From Lachnospiraceae bacterium (GTDB lineage: Bacteria > Bacillota > Clostridia > Lachnospirales > Lachnospiraceae), in contig SFGF01000052.1 in assembly GCA_004556655.1 (NCBI GenBank), forward strand, positions 1-26,165: a stretch of DNA of 26,165 nucleotides, written 5' to 3'. Position 1 is the stretch's first letter. Each line of letters begins with the position of its first letter. Positions 7,641 through 17,736 of the stretch are shown one piece after another. The translations under genes were made by a program, and so were the position numbers. A model generated the notes under the pieces. The model did no database searches, was not told where the DNA came from, and saw only the letters and a program-made list of their open reading frames with translations.

Positions 7641-10600
7641 ATGTCACTTCAATTTATCTTAGGAAATTCCGGAGCAGGAAAATCTTACTTTTTATTTCAG
7701 CATATTATACAGGAAGCGGAGAAACATCCGGAGAAGAATTATCTTGTTATTGTGCCGGAGCAGTTTACCATGCAGACGCAGAAGGAACTGGTATCTTTAA
7801 GTACAAATCATGGAATTATGAATGTGGACGTTTTAAGCTTTCAGCGTCTTGCATACCGCGTGCTGCAGGAGACAGGTGGAGAAAACAGGGCTGTTTTGGA
7901 GGAAACCGGGAAAACACTGGTGATTCAGAGAGTAATCCAGGAAGAGGAGAAAAAACTGGGAGTACTGGCAGGAAGTCTGAAAAAGACTGGAACTGTCAGT
8001 GAAATGAAGTCATTGGTGTCAGAATTGATACAGTATGATATTCGTCCGGAACAGATGAATAATATAGAGGAAAAATCTCGTGAAAGAACGTTTCTGGCAT
8101 CCAAATTAAGTGATATCCGGATTGTTTATGAGGGATTTGTGAATTATCTGAAGAACCGGTATATTACCGGAGAAGAAATTCTGGATGTTCTGTGTGACAA
8201 AATCGGCGAATCCCGTATGATGAAAAATTGTCAGGTAATACTGGACGGATTTACAGGACTTACACCGCTCCAGAACAAGGTTATGAGAAAAATTCTCAAG
8301 TTATCAGAAAAGGTATGGGTGACGGTCACACTGGATGAAAAGGTGCCCAGAGAAAAACTGAAAAGTCCCCAACATCTTTTCCGGATGAGCGGAGCGATGT
8401 TGGATCATCTGACCAGACTGGCTGTGGAAGAAAGAGTTGAGGTGGAAGAGGATATCTGGGTGCATCCGGGAAAGTACAGTCGTTTTTCAAAATCTCCTGC
8501 ACTGGAATTTATGGAGCGTCACCTGTTTCGCTATGGAAATCCTTCTTATCGCAGAGAACAGGAAGAAATCCAGATATTTGCTGCTTCCAACCCAAGGACA
8601 GAGATGGAGGAAATCGCCAGAAGGATTTGCTTTCTGGTGAGAACGGAAAACTACAAATATGGAGATTTTGCAGTGATCACCGGTGATTTGGCTACGTATG
8701 GTAATTATGCGGGACAGGTCATGGAAGAATGTAAGATTCCGTGTTTCATTGATGAAAAGCATTCTATTTTGATGAATCCTTTTGTGGAATATCTCCGGGC
8801 GGTTCTGAATATGCTGACGGAGCAGTTTACTTATGAAAGTGTATTTCGGTATCTGCGATGTGGATTATCCCGGCTGTCTGTATATGAGGTGGATGTACTT
8901 GAGAATTATTGTATCGCTGTGGGAATCCGCGGATGGAAGCAGTGGAAAGAACATTGGGTCCGTCGATACAGAGGAATGAAAGACGGTAGTGTGGAAGAGG
9001 TAAACTGCATTCGGGAAAAATTTCTGGAGGAAATAGAAACCTTTGTAGAACAGATGCGGCAGAGGAATCTAACCGTTGAGCAGAGAACACGCATACTTTA
9101 TGAGTTTGTCGTCAGAGGAGATATACAGGAGAAAATTTCACGGCAGGAAGAAGCGTTTGAACGGCAGGGAGAAAAAGCTCTGGCCAAAGAATATTCCCAG
9201 ATCTATGGAATCATCATGAAGCTGATGGATAAGCTGGTACAGGTACTGGGAGAGGAAACAATATCGCTCGCTGATTATCAGCAGCTTCTGGAAGCAGGAT
9301 TTCAGGAGGCACAGGTGGGGGTTATTCCTCCCTCTGCAGATCAGGTGCTTGTGGGAGATATGGAGCGAACCCGTCTGAAAGATATTAAAGTCCTGTTCTT
9401 TGCGGGGGTGAATGATTCTGTCATTCCGAAACGTCAGGGGAGGGGCGGACTTTTGTCGGAAGCAGACAGAGAATTTCTGGAAATGCAGGATGTTGAACTG
9501 GCACCGACATCACGGGAATCCATGTATATACAGAAGTTTTATTTGTATCTGAATCTGACAAAGCCCAGTCGTCGGCTTATCCTTTCCTATGCAAAATCAG
9601 GAAGTCAGGGAAAGACTCAGTCACCGGCGTATCTCATCCCGATGATCTGTCAGTTGTTTCCCAAACTGCAGATACAGGAAAGCGAAGAAAATGGAATCCG
9701 ACAGGCAGAGCAGGCAGGACAGGCAGTGGAATTTCTTCTTCGGGGGCTGGAGCAATCCGGTGAAGAAGAACCTTCAGATGAATGGAAAGAACTCTTATGC
9801 TGGTATCTGAATTCGCCGGAGTGGAAAGAACAATGTGAAAAGTGGATAGACAATGCATTTCGTCAGAAACCTGTGGATAAGATAGGAAAAAGTGCAGCCA
9901 GAGCATTGTATGGCAATGTACTTGACAATAGTGCAACTCAGCTGGAGCAATTTGCCGCCTGTGCCTTTTCCCATTTCCTTCAGTATGGACTGGAGATCGA
10001 AGAACGCCCGGAATATGAATTTCGTGCGTCGGACATGGGCAATGTGATTCATCAGGCATTGGAGAGATTTTCTGTAAATCTGAAAAGGCACAGAATGTCA
10101 TGGCGGAATCTGACGGATGAACAAAGAGAAGCACTGATTGACGAGAGTGTGGATGAAATCATTTTTGATTACGGCAATACGATTCTGGAGAGCAGTGCCC
10201 GAAATCGTTATATGATAACGAGAGTAAAACGGATTCTCAGACGGACTGTATGGGCGCTTCAGGAGCAGCTGAAATGTGGAAAATATGAACCGGAGCAGTT
10301 TGAAATATCTTTTGCAATGGAAGATCAGCTGAAAGCAATTCACTTTGAACTGTCAGAAGATGAAAAACTGCGTCTGAAAGGCAGGATTGATCGTGTAGAT
10401 CGATATGAAGAAGAAGATAAGATCTATGTGAAAGTAATAGACTATAAGTCAGGCAATACGTCTATGGATCTGATCGCTCTTTATCATGGACTGCAGCTGC
10501 AGTTGATCGTATATCTGAACGCGGCATTGGAGATTGAGCAGAGGGAGCATCCGGAGAAACAGGTGGAGCCGGCTGGGGTATTTTATTATCATGTGAAAGA

Positions 10601-11096
10601 TCCTCTCTGTGAAGGAACATCGGATGAAGAGGAAGAAAGTATCGCACAGAAAATTCTTCAGGAGTTGAAAGTGAACGGACTTGTGCGGGAAGATAAGAAA
10701 ATCATATTGGATATGGATGAAAGTCTGAAGCCGGGGAAAAAATCTCTCACGATCCCGGTAACACTCAATAAAGACGGAAGCTTGTCCAGATATTCTCAGA
10801 CTGCCACGAAAGAACAATTTCAGATCTTATCAGAGTATGTAAACAGTAAGATCACAGAAATCGGGAGAAGGATTCTGGATGGTGAGACAGCAGTCAGTCC
10901 TTATCGTCTGAGAAAACGAACGGCATGTGATTATTGCAGTTATCGGGGTATCTGTGGATTCGATGAGAAAATACCCGGATACGAATACCGCAGTCTTCCT
11001 GTATTTCAGGATCAGATGCTCTGGCAAAGAATGAGCGATGAAGAAAGAAAGGCAGACGGAGAAGACAGAAGTAAAGTGGAAGGAAAAGAGGGATAA
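7641..11096 (+). CDS. addB: Helicase-exonuclease AddAB, subunit AddB
   Basis: AddB pairs with AddA to resect double-strand breaks and prepare them for RecA-dependent recombination; it is the Firmicute counterpart of RecBCD. The 1151-residue protein has a Walker A motif GNSGAGKS (residues 8-15), an inactive-helicase-like body, and a C-terminal RecB-type nuclease domain with D934 and K936 in DYKSGNTS. Four cysteines for the structural iron-sulfur cluster are visible: C774 in AACAFSHF, and C1096, C1099 and C1105 with the same CX2CX5C spacing as Bacillus AddB. GCGAGAGGAG upstream supports the start. It is followed by addA after three bases, so translation is probably coupled. Position and motifs leave little doubt. 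Confidence 0.97.
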   Translation: MSLQFILGNSGAGKSYFLFQHIIQEAEKHPEKNYLVIVPEQFTMQTQKELVSLSTNHGIMNVDVLSFQRLAYRVLQETGGENRAVLEETGKTLVIQRVIQEEEKKLGVLAGSLKKTGTVSEMKSLVSELIQYDIRPEQMNNIEEKSRERTFLASKLSDIRIVYEGFVNYLKNRYITGEEILDVLCDKIGESRMMKNCQVILDGFTGLTPLQNKVMRKILKLSEKVWVTVTLDEKVPREKLKSPQHLFRMSGAMLDHLTRLAVEERVEVEEDIWVHPGKYSRFSKSPALEFMERHLFRYGNPSYRREQEEIQIFAASNPRTEMEEIARRICFLVRTENYKYGDFAVITGDLATYGNYAGQVMEECKIPCFIDEKHSILMNPFVEYLRAVLNMLTEQFTYESVFRYLRCGLSRLSVYEVDVLENYCIAVGIRGWKQWKEHWVRRYRGMKDGSVEEVNCIREKFLEEIETFVEQMRQRNLTVEQRTRILYEFVVRGDIQEKISRQEEAFERQGEKALAKEYSQIYGIIMKLMDKLVQVLGEETISLADYQQLLEAGFQEAQVGVIPPSADQVLVGDMERTRLKDIKVLFFAGVNDSVIPKRQGRGGLLSEADREFLEMQDVELAPTSRESMYIQKFYLYLNLTKPSRRLILSYAKSGSQGKTQSPAYLIPMICQLFPKLQIQESEENGIRQAEQAGQAVEFLLRGLEQSGEEEPSDEWKELLCWYLNSPEWKEQCEKWIDNAFRQKPVDKIGKSAARALYGNVLDNSATQLEQFAACAFSHFLQYGLEIEERPEYEFRASDMGNVIHQALERFSVNLKRHRMSWRNLTDEQREALIDESVDEIIFDYGNTILESSARNRYMITRVKRILRRTVWALQEQLKCGKYEPEQFEISFAMEDQLKAIHFELSEDEKLRLKGRIDRVDRYEEEDKIYVKVIDYKSGNTSMDLIALYHGLQLQLIVYLNAALEIEQREHPEKQVEPAGVFYYHVKDPLCEGTSDEEEESIAQKILQELKVNGLVREDKKIILDMDESLKPGKKSLTIPVTLNKDGSLSRYSQTATKEQFQILSEYVNSKITEIGRRILDGETAVSPYRLRKRTACDYCSYRGICGFDEKIPGYEYRSLPVFQDQMLWQRMSDEERKADGEDRSKVEGKEG

Positions 11097-11099
11097 CAG

Positions 11100-14000
11100 A
11101 TGGCAGTAACATGGACAGAGGATCAGAAAAAGGTCATTGAACTTCAGAATCGAAATATTCTCGTCAGTGCGGCAGCAGGTTCCGGAAAGACAGCCGTGCT
11201 GGTAGAGCGGATTCTGCATATGATGACGAGAAAAGAGAATCCGGTAGATATTGACCGTCTGTTGATCGTGACATTTACCAGAGCGGCAGCCGGGGAAATG
11301 CGGGAACGTCTGATGAAGGCTGTAGAAAAGTGTCTGGAAAGTGAGCCGGACAATGAGCATCTTCAGAGACAGCAGACTCTGATTCATAATGCGCAGATCA
11401 ATACCATTGACGGTTTTTGTTCTTATGTGATCCGAAATTATTTCCATACCATCGATCTGGATCCGGGATTTCGAACCGCAAATGAAGGAGAACTGAAACT
11501 ACTGCGATATGACGTGGCAAAAGAACTGCTGGAAGATAAATACAGGGAAGATACCCCTGAATTTAACAGATTCGTAGAAGTATTTGCTTCCGGAAAAAAT
11601 GATGACAACCTTGGAGATTTGATCTTGAAGCTCTACGATTTTTCTATGAGCAATCCCTGGCCGAAGGAGTGGCTGGAGGACTGCAAAAAGCCTTATCTGG
11701 CTGAAAGTTTTGAAGAGCTTCGGGAAAGTTTCTGGATGAAAAAAATGTGGGAAGAGGTAAACCGGGCCGTTTCCCAGGCAGGAGAGATGATTGACCTGAA
11801 TCTTCGGCTGTTGCAGGAAGATGACGGGCCTTATATGTATGAAGATGCTGTGCGATCAGATGAAATGCTGGTGGAGGATCTGAAGAATGTATGCAGCCTT
11901 CAGAATTTTGACCAATGTGCACTACTACTTCAGAATATGAAGTTTACTTCCCTTTCCAGAAAAAAAGATGAGACAGTATCGGACAGGAAAAGAGAACAGG
12001 TAAAAGAGAACAGGGATCGGATGAAAGAAATCCTCAAAGAGCTGAAAGAAAAATATTTCTATGGAGACTCGGAGAGTATCATGGAGGAAATGAAACTGTG
12101 CCGGGGACCTGTAGAGGAGTTGATCCGTCTGACAGAAGAATTTATCGATAGGTTCTCAGAAAAGAAGAGGAAGCGAAATATCGTAGACTTCACAGATATG
12201 GAGCATTTTGCACTGGATATTCTTGTAAAAAAACAGGGGGAAGAACTGGTATATACGGAAGCGGCAGAGGAATTTTCTCAGCGATTTGAAGAAATTTTGA
12301 TTGATGAGTATCAGGACAGCAATTTGGTTCAGGAAACGTTGCTTCAAAGTGTATCACGGCTGCGTCAGGGAAAGCATAATATCTTTATGGTTGGGGATGT
12401 GAAGCAAAGTATTTACAGATTTCGTCTGGCACGTCCTGAATTATTTATGGAAAAATATGATACCTATTCTCTGGAAGAAAGTGAATGTCAGAGGATTGAT
12501 CTGCATAAGAATTTTCGCAGCAGAGAAGAAGTACTGGCGGGAGTGAACTACATCTTTGAACAGATTATGGGAAAAGAGTTGGGAGATGTAGAATACGATG
12601 AAGCGGCAGCATTGTATCCGGGTGCTGTTTTTCCCAGCCAGGAGGAAGAAAATGAGAAAGAGTTTCGAAGTACGGAGCTCCTGATCGCTGAGACAGATAC
12701 GGAAGAATTATCAGATGATACCTCAGACAGGACAGCGCAAGAACTGGAAGCCCGCATGATTGGGAAAAGGATTCAGGAGATTGTCGGACACCGTCAGGTA
12801 CTTGATAAAGAAACCGGTGAATATCGTACAGCCAGATATCAGGATTGTGTGATATTGCTGCGGACCATTTCGGGATGGGCAGAAACTTTTGTACAGGTTC
12901 TGATGGATATGGGAATTCCTGCGTATACAACATCAAAAACGGGTTATTTTAATGCACTGGAAGTGGTGACGGTGTTGAATTATCTTCATATTTGTGACAA
13001 TCCTATGCAGGAAATCCCTTTTACCGGTGTTTTGGTATCACCGATGGCAGGGTGTACATCACAGGAGCTGGCCGAGATAAAGGCAGAATTTCCAGATGAT
13101 AAAATCTATGCATGCGCGTGGAAATATCTCACAAATGGGGAAAATCCTGTAATCCGGGAAAAATTAAGCAGATTTTTTGATGTTTATGGAAAAATCCGGG
13201 AAAGAGTTCCTTATACACCGATTCACCAGTTGATACAGCTGATTTTGAAACTGACCGGATATGATGTGTATGCAGCGGCTATGCCTGGAGGAGAGCAGAG
13301 AAAAGCAAATCTCCAGATGTTGACAGAAAAAGCGATGGAGTATGAAGAGACCAGTTATCGGGGACTTTTTAACTTTATCCGATACATGGAGCAGCTGCAG
13401 AAGTATGAAGTGGATTTTGGAGAAGTCAGCACGATCGGGGAAAATGAAAACACCGTACGGATTATGAGTATCCATAAAAGTAAAGGATTGGAATTTCCGA
13501 TTGTTTTTGTGGCTGGTATGGGGAAAAGGTTTAATATGATGGATGCCAACGCATCTCTGGTGATTCATCCGGATCTGGGAATCGGTATGAATGGTGTCGA
13601 TCCAAAGCTTCGTCTGAAAACAGCTACACGGATGCGTCAGGTGATACAAAAGCAGATTCGTCTGGAAAGTCTTGGCGAGGAATTGCGAGTGTTGTATGTG
13701 GCGCTCACAAGAGCAAAAGAAAAGCTGATTTTGACAGGAACCATAGAAAAGCTTGATAAAAAACTGGAAAAGCTGCATCCCCTGACAGGACGTATGACCC
13801 GGCAGCTTTCCTATGGAACGATAGAAAGTGCTCAGGATTACTGGGGATGGATTCTTCCGGCACTTTCCCGCCACCCGTCTTTTGGGATACTTTATGAACG
13901 GATTGGTGAACGATGTTGTATGGATCATCTATGTTTTCAGCCGGAGATTCCTTTTGCTATCCGGACATTCCGTGCGGCACTGCTGACCGGAGAGGAATTG

Positions 14001-14813
14001 AAACGCCGGATTTCCCGAAATAAGCGTTATGAAGAATATAAAAACTGGGATAAAAATCAGATCTATCAAAAAACAGTGAGAGAAGAGCTGGAAAATAAGT
14101 TTTCTTATCGATATCCCTATGGGTATCTTCAGGAAATTCCGGCGAAGATCAGTGTATCGGAACTGAAAAAACAGGCAATGAATCTGCTTGATGCAGAACA
14201 GGAAGAGGCGCAGGATCTGATCGTTCAGAAGGAGAGTATTCCGTTGGTTCCGGAATTTATGCGGCAGGAAAAAACGGAGCTTAAAGGTGCGGCACGGGGT
14301 ACGGCATATCATCGTGTTCTGGAATGTATTGCTTACGAAAAAACGGATAATATGACAGAAATTCAGGAACAGATACAGGAAATGCTCAGAGAGGGAAAGA
14401 TTGATCAGGAAACAGCTGATTCCGTGAGAGAACAACAAATTTTCCGGTTTGTTTCCTCAAATCTGGGAAAAAGAATGAGAAAAGCAGAGGAAGAAAAAAA
14501 ACTTTGGCGGGAGCAGCAGTTTGTCATGAGTATTCCGGCACAAGAGCAAAATAGTGAATGGGGAACGGAAGCACAGATACTGGTGCAGGGTATTATCGAT
14601 GCTTTCTTTGAGGAGACGGACGGTCTGGTATTGGTGGATTATAAGACAGATTATGTGGAAAAAGGACAGGAACAGGAGCTGGTGAAAAAATATCAAAAAC
14701 AGCTCTGGTATTATGCACGGGCACTGGAAAGAGTATGGAAAAAACCGGTGAAAGAGGCTTATCTGTATTCGTTTGGAGCGGGAAAAGCGCTGCCGGTGGA
14801 TGTGCAAAAATGA
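11100..14813 (+). CDS. addA: Helicase-exonuclease AddAB, subunit AddA
   Basis: AddA is the 3'-5' UvrD/Rep-type helicase and second nuclease of the AddAB complex. The 1237-residue protein has Walker A AAAGSGKT (residues 24-31), the Walker B box IDEYQD (D402, E403), motif III VGDVKQSIYRFR, motif IV HKNFRS, motif V/VI segments SIHKSKGLEFPIVF and LRVLYVALTRAKE, and a C-terminal nuclease motif DYKTD (D1180, K1182). All key residues look intact. It begins three bases after the addB stop. The start ATG has little Shine-Dalgarno of its own apart from GGAAAAGAGGGA at the addB end, consistent with coupling. The protein is full length for Firmicute AddA. Confidence 0.97.
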   Translation: MAVTWTEDQKKVIELQNRNILVSAAAGSGKTAVLVERILHMMTRKENPVDIDRLLIVTFTRAAAGEMRERLMKAVEKCLESEPDNEHLQRQQTLIHNAQINTIDGFCSYVIRNYFHTIDLDPGFRTANEGELKLLRYDVAKELLEDKYREDTPEFNRFVEVFASGKNDDNLGDLILKLYDFSMSNPWPKEWLEDCKKPYLAESFEELRESFWMKKMWEEVNRAVSQAGEMIDLNLRLLQEDDGPYMYEDAVRSDEMLVEDLKNVCSLQNFDQCALLLQNMKFTSLSRKKDETVSDRKREQVKENRDRMKEILKELKEKYFYGDSESIMEEMKLCRGPVEELIRLTEEFIDRFSEKKRKRNIVDFTDMEHFALDILVKKQGEELVYTEAAEEFSQRFEEILIDEYQDSNLVQETLLQSVSRLRQGKHNIFMVGDVKQSIYRFRLARPELFMEKYDTYSLEESECQRIDLHKNFRSREEVLAGVNYIFEQIMGKELGDVEYDEAAALYPGAVFPSQEEENEKEFRSTELLIAETDTEELSDDTSDRTAQELEARMIGKRIQEIVGHRQVLDKETGEYRTARYQDCVILLRTISGWAETFVQVLMDMGIPAYTTSKTGYFNALEVVTVLNYLHICDNPMQEIPFTGVLVSPMAGCTSQELAEIKAEFPDDKIYACAWKYLTNGENPVIREKLSRFFDVYGKIRERVPYTPIHQLIQLILKLTGYDVYAAAMPGGEQRKANLQMLTEKAMEYEETSYRGLFNFIRYMEQLQKYEVDFGEVSTIGENENTVRIMSIHKSKGLEFPIVFVAGMGKRFNMMDANASLVIHPDLGIGMNGVDPKLRLKTATRMRQVIQKQIRLESLGEELRVLYVALTRAKEKLILTGTIEKLDKKLEKLHPLTGRMTRQLSYGTIESAQDYWGWILPALSRHPSFGILYERIGERCCMDHLCFQPEIPFAIRTFRAALLTGEELKRRISRNKRYEEYKNWDKNQIYQKTVREELENKFSYRYPYGYLQEIPAKISVSELKKQAMNLLDAEQEEAQDLIVQKESIPLVPEFMRQEKTELKGAARGTAYHRVLECIAYEKTDNMTEIQEQIQEMLREGKIDQETADSVREQQIFRFVSSNLGKRMRKAEEEKKLWREQQFVMSIPAQEQNSEWGTEAQILVQGIIDAFFEETDGLVLVDYKTDYVEKGQEQELVKKYQKQLWYYARALERVWKKPVKEAYLYSFGAGKALPVDVQK

Positions 14814-14841
14814 AGAAAACAGACAGGGAGGAAAAGGGGAT

Positions 14842-15717
14842 ATGAGATTATATGCGTCCTGTATCTGCTGCCTTTTAAATAAACAGGAGCAGAAACTGAG
14901 AAATTGCAGGGATGAGAAAAAGAAAACAGAATATATGAAAGAATTGCTGCGTCTGGCCGGGAATAGCGGCGACGAGGCAAGTGCTCCCTGGCTGGCAGCC
15001 CAGATTATGAAAGTTCATGAGAAATACTTCGGTAAATCAGGAAGCTATGCGGATGTAAAGAAAGAATTTAATCAATTGGTTATGAGTATGGAGGAAGAGC
15101 TGAAACAGAGAGTTTTATCTCAGCCGGACCCATTAAAAACGGCATTGTTGTATGCGAGAGTTGGAAATTATATTGATTTTTCTGCATTGGAACAAGTGGA
15201 AAAGGAAGAATTTTTGAGTCTGTTTGAGCGGGAAAAAGATGTGCTGGATGAAAAAGAATATATGTCTTTTTGCGGGGAAATGCAGAAGGCGGAGAATGTA
15301 GTATATCTTCTGGATAACTGTGGAGAAATTGTTCTTGATAAGCTGGTGATCCAGATTTTGAAAAAAAGATTTCCCCGGGCACATATCACTGCTATAGTAC
15401 GGGGCAGCGAAGTAATAAATGACGCAACAATGGAAGATGCTGTGATGACCGGACTTACTAATGTAACGGAGGTCATCGGAAATGGTGATGATGTGGCAGG
15501 AACCATATTGTCCCGGGTGTCGGCAGAAGCCAGAGAAAAAATAGAAAAAGCGGATGTAATCATAGCCAAAGGGCAGGGAAACTTTGAATCACTTTATGGA
15601 TGTGGAAAAAATGTTTATTATTTGTTCTTGTGTAAATGTGACTGGTTTATGAGAAAATTCCACGCAGATCGTTTCCAGGGAATGTTTGTAAATGAGTATC
15701 GGATAACCTTTGAGTAA
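14842..15717 (+). CDS. DUF89 / ARMT1-like metal-dependent phosphatase family protein
   Basis: The protein belongs to the DUF89 family, metal-dependent phosphatases proposed to remove damaged phosphometabolites. The human homologue ARMT1 was also reported as a carboxyl methyltransferase, which is disputed. The family signatures DNCGEI (D158, N159) and KGQGNFE (from K243) are present. D194 lies at the right distance to complete the metal site. I start it at the ATG at 14842, preceded by GGGAGGAAAAGGGG, giving 291 residues; an upstream ATG at 14773 lies inside addA without a site. Cysteines near the N-terminus (ASCICC) match bacterial members. It ends the long run that begins with rbsK. Substrate unknown. 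Confidence 0.85.
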   Translation: MRLYASCICCLLNKQEQKLRNCRDEKKKTEYMKELLRLAGNSGDEASAPWLAAQIMKVHEKYFGKSGSYADVKKEFNQLVMSMEEELKQRVLSQPDPLKTALLYARVGNYIDFSALEQVEKEEFLSLFEREKDVLDEKEYMSFCGEMQKAENVVYLLDNCGEIVLDKLVIQILKKRFPRAHITAIVRGSEVINDATMEDAVMTGLTNVTEVIGNGDDVAGTILSRVSAEAREKIEKADVIIAKGQGNFESLYGCGKNVYYLFLCKCDWFMRKFHADRFQGMFVNEYRITFE

Positions 15718-15769
15718 TTGAGAGTAGTTGTTACAGTTCTTAAGATATTCTTAACCTTTCAAAAGCATA

Positions 15770-15802
15770 TTGACAATCTAATATTATATGGCGTATAGTA
15801 TT
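15770..15802 (+). promoter_or_regulatory. Promoter and probable PadR operator
   Basis: TTGACA (15770-15775), 18 bases, TATAGT (15794-15799) form a good sigma-A promoter. An inverted repeat AATATTATA (15780-15788) and TATAGTATT (15794-15802), one mismatch, covers the spacer and the -10. ATAGTATTGA recurs near 15828-15838. PadR repressors usually bind such AT-rich dyads and repress their own operon, so autoregulation is likely but inferred. Confidence 0.65.
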
Positions 15803-15876
15803 GAATATCAAATATTATTAAATTACAAATAGTATTGATTGGGAAATAGTATCAAAAAACATAAAGAGGTGACGAT

Positions 15877-16200
15877 ATGGTATTTAATACTGGTGCGGCT
15901 CTTCTGGATGCTATCGTATTGGCAGTTGTGTCAAAAGAGCGAGAGGGTACATACGGATATAAGATCACGCAGGATGTCCGGCAGGTCATTGATATTTCGG
16001 AATCCACGTTATATCCGGTTCTTCGAAGGCTTCAGAAGGATGAATGTCTGATGGTATACGATATGGAATTCGGAGGAAGAAATCGGAGATACTATAAAGT
16101 GACGGAAAAGGGGAAAGCACAGCTGGAGCTTTACCGGCACGAATGGAAGAATTATTCAACCAGAATTTCCATGCTGTTTGAGGGGAGGATTGATGTATGA
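15877..16200 (+). CDS. PadR family transcriptional regulator
   Basis: The 107-residue protein is a short (subfamily 2) PadR repressor: a winged helix-turn-helix with GTYGYKITQDV, ESTLYPVLRRLQKD as recognition helix, GGRNRRYYKVTEKGK as wing, and one C-terminal dimerisation helix. GAGGTGACGAT before the ATG is a good ribosome-binding site. It overlaps the next gene by four bases (ATGA), so it is translated with the membrane proteins it probably controls. A dyad overlapping its own promoter suggests autorepression. In other Firmicutes such PadR-DUF1700-DUF4097 sets respond to envelope stress or antimicrobials; the inducer here is unknown. Confidence 0.95.
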   Translation: MVFNTGAALLDAIVLAVVSKEREGTYGYKITQDVRQVIDISESTLYPVLRRLQKDECLMVYDMEFGGRNRRYYKVTEKGKAQLELYRHEWKNYSTRISMLFEGRIDV

Positions 16201-16871
16201 ACCGTGACGAATTTATGCAGCAATTGGCAAGGCTGTTGAGTGATTTGCCGGAGAACGAAAGGATGGAGGCGATCCGGTACTACAATGATTATTTCGATGA
16301 GGCAGGACCTGAAAATGAAGCAAAAGTAATCAGTGAACTGGGAAGTCCCGGAAAAGTGGCAGCGATCATAAAAGCGGACCTGAAAGAAAATGATGGTGCC
16401 GGGGAAACATCGAAGGATACCCAGAGTGACAGATGGCGTAATGCGCAAGACAGCATGCCGGGAAATTACTCACCTGTTCATAAAAGCAGAGGCGCCGGAC
16501 GTTGGGCACTTATTATTATACTTGTGGTATTTCTGTCGCCTGTGATACTGGGAATCGGAAGTGGAGTATTTGGTGTCTTTGTTGGGATACTGGCAGCAAT
16601 CTTTGGTATCTGGGTTTCTATCTTTACTGCGGGCGCCGGTTTGTTGGGTGGGGGAATTGCCTTGCTTGCAAAAGGAGTGATCAGGTTATTTTCGGTACCG
16701 GCTTCGGGTCTGGTAAGTATGGGAGGCGGTTTCTTATCCATAGCACTGGGAATTTTTATCCTGATTTTCTTTTTCTGGTTTACATTCCGTTTCCTTCCGA
16801 GATTATGCAGAACGGTAGTAAATTTCATTTCCAGACTGCTCCATAAGAGAAAGGGGGCTGCCGCATCATGA
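16197..16871 (+). CDS. DUF1700 (HAAS domain) membrane protein
   Basis: This 224-residue protein begins with the alpha-helical HAAS/DUF1700 segment (roughly residues 1-65; FMQQLARLLSDLPENERMEAI, broken by the EAGPENE motif), which in this family sits beside PadR regulators and may contact them. A linker of about 35 polar residues follows. Then come three or four hydrophobic stretches from about residue 102 to the end, rich in glycine, giving an integral membrane protein with a basic C-terminus. Translation is coupled by ATGA overlaps on both sides. The function is unknown; a membrane sensor or partner for the PadR and DUF4097 proteins is a reasonable inference. Confidence 0.88.
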   Translation: MNRDEFMQQLARLLSDLPENERMEAIRYYNDYFDEAGPENEAKVISELGSPGKVAAIIKADLKENDGAGETSKDTQSDRWRNAQDSMPGNYSPVHKSRGAGRWALIIILVVFLSPVILGIGSGVFGVFVGILAAIFGIWVSIFTAGAGLLGGGIALLAKGVIRLFSVPASGLVSMGGGFLSIALGIFILIFFFWFTFRFLPRLCRTVVNFISRLLHKRKGAAAS

Positions 16872-17725
16872 AAAAATTGATAAAAACATTGACGATCATT
16901 GGCGGGATATGTGCCGGTCTGGGTTTGATATTTCTCATAATCGGTTTGATCCTGGGAGGTGGAACGATTGATTTCTCAGATGCCGTGAGTGTACAGGAAT
17001 CAGATGTCAGCAGGCTGATTCATAAGCTGACACCGATAGACAGCGAATACCGGGATGATGATATTGAAAATCTGGATTCTGAAAGATGGGAATGCACATC
17101 CGCATCCGGGATAAAAAATCTGCAAATCGAAATGGATGCCGGTTATCTGGAGATCAAACAGTATGAAGGACGGGAAATCCAGGTATATATTCAGCAAAAT
17201 GACAGAAAAACGAAGATTGAGCAGGAAGGTGATGAACTGGATATTACCCGGGATGGGATACAATGGCTGGATAGAAAAGGAAAAGCTATTAAGATCCTGG
17301 TACCGAAGAATCATATTTTTAATGAAATTGATTTAAAACTCAATGCGGTGGATGGAGTAATTGATTCACTGAAAGCCAATGAATTAACCGTTTCTGCGAA
17401 TGCAGCTTCTCTGGAGATTACAGATGAGATACAGACGAAAACCTGTGAATGGACAGCAAATGCTGCGGAGATTGAGATTCAAAAACTAATGTCGAGAGAA
17501 ACGGATCTGGACTGCAGTGCCGGAACAATACGGGTAACGATGGAAGGAGACATCAGTGACTATTATCTGGAAGGTAAAGTGAGCGCAGGTAGTCTGGAAT
17601 ATGCGCATCAGGAGTGGGATGGTTTTGATGATACTTTCTGCCAGGGAGAGGAAGATGCCAAAAACAGGATTGAGGCAAAATGTGCGGCAGGAGATATTAC
17701 AATAGATTTTACAAAATACGAGTAG
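16868..17725 (+). CDS. DUF4097-type beta-strand repeat protein, membrane anchored
   Basis: The 285-residue protein has one N-terminal transmembrane segment (about residues 8-30, after MKKLIK). A predicted extracytoplasmic region follows in which beta strands recur (NLQIEMDAGYLEIKQYEGRE, LTVSANAASLEI, LDCSAGTIRVT, IEAKCAAGDITIDF), the pattern of the DUF4097 adhesin-like beta-helix. This family is common in PadR/PspC cassettes and includes parts of LiaX-like envelope-stress sensors, but no function is proven for this type. It overlaps the DUF1700 gene by four bases and is followed by pspC-like after 11 bases. Confidence 0.85.
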   Translation: MKKLIKTLTIIGGICAGLGLIFLIIGLILGGGTIDFSDAVSVQESDVSRLIHKLTPIDSEYRDDDIENLDSERWECTSASGIKNLQIEMDAGYLEIKQYEGREIQVYIQQNDRKTKIEQEGDELDITRDGIQWLDRKGKAIKILVPKNHIFNEIDLKLNAVDGVIDSLKANELTVSANAASLEITDEIQTKTCEWTANAAEIEIQKLMSRETDLDCSAGTIRVTMEGDISDYYLEGKVSAGSLEYAHQEWDGFDDTFCQGEEDAKNRIEAKCAAGDITIDFTKYE

Positions 17726-17736
17726 GAGGGATTATC

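Noticed and set aside
14773..14841. Upstream start for the DUF89 gene
   Set aside because: It lies inside addA without a ribosome-binding site; the ATG at 14842 follows GGGAGGAAAAGGGG.
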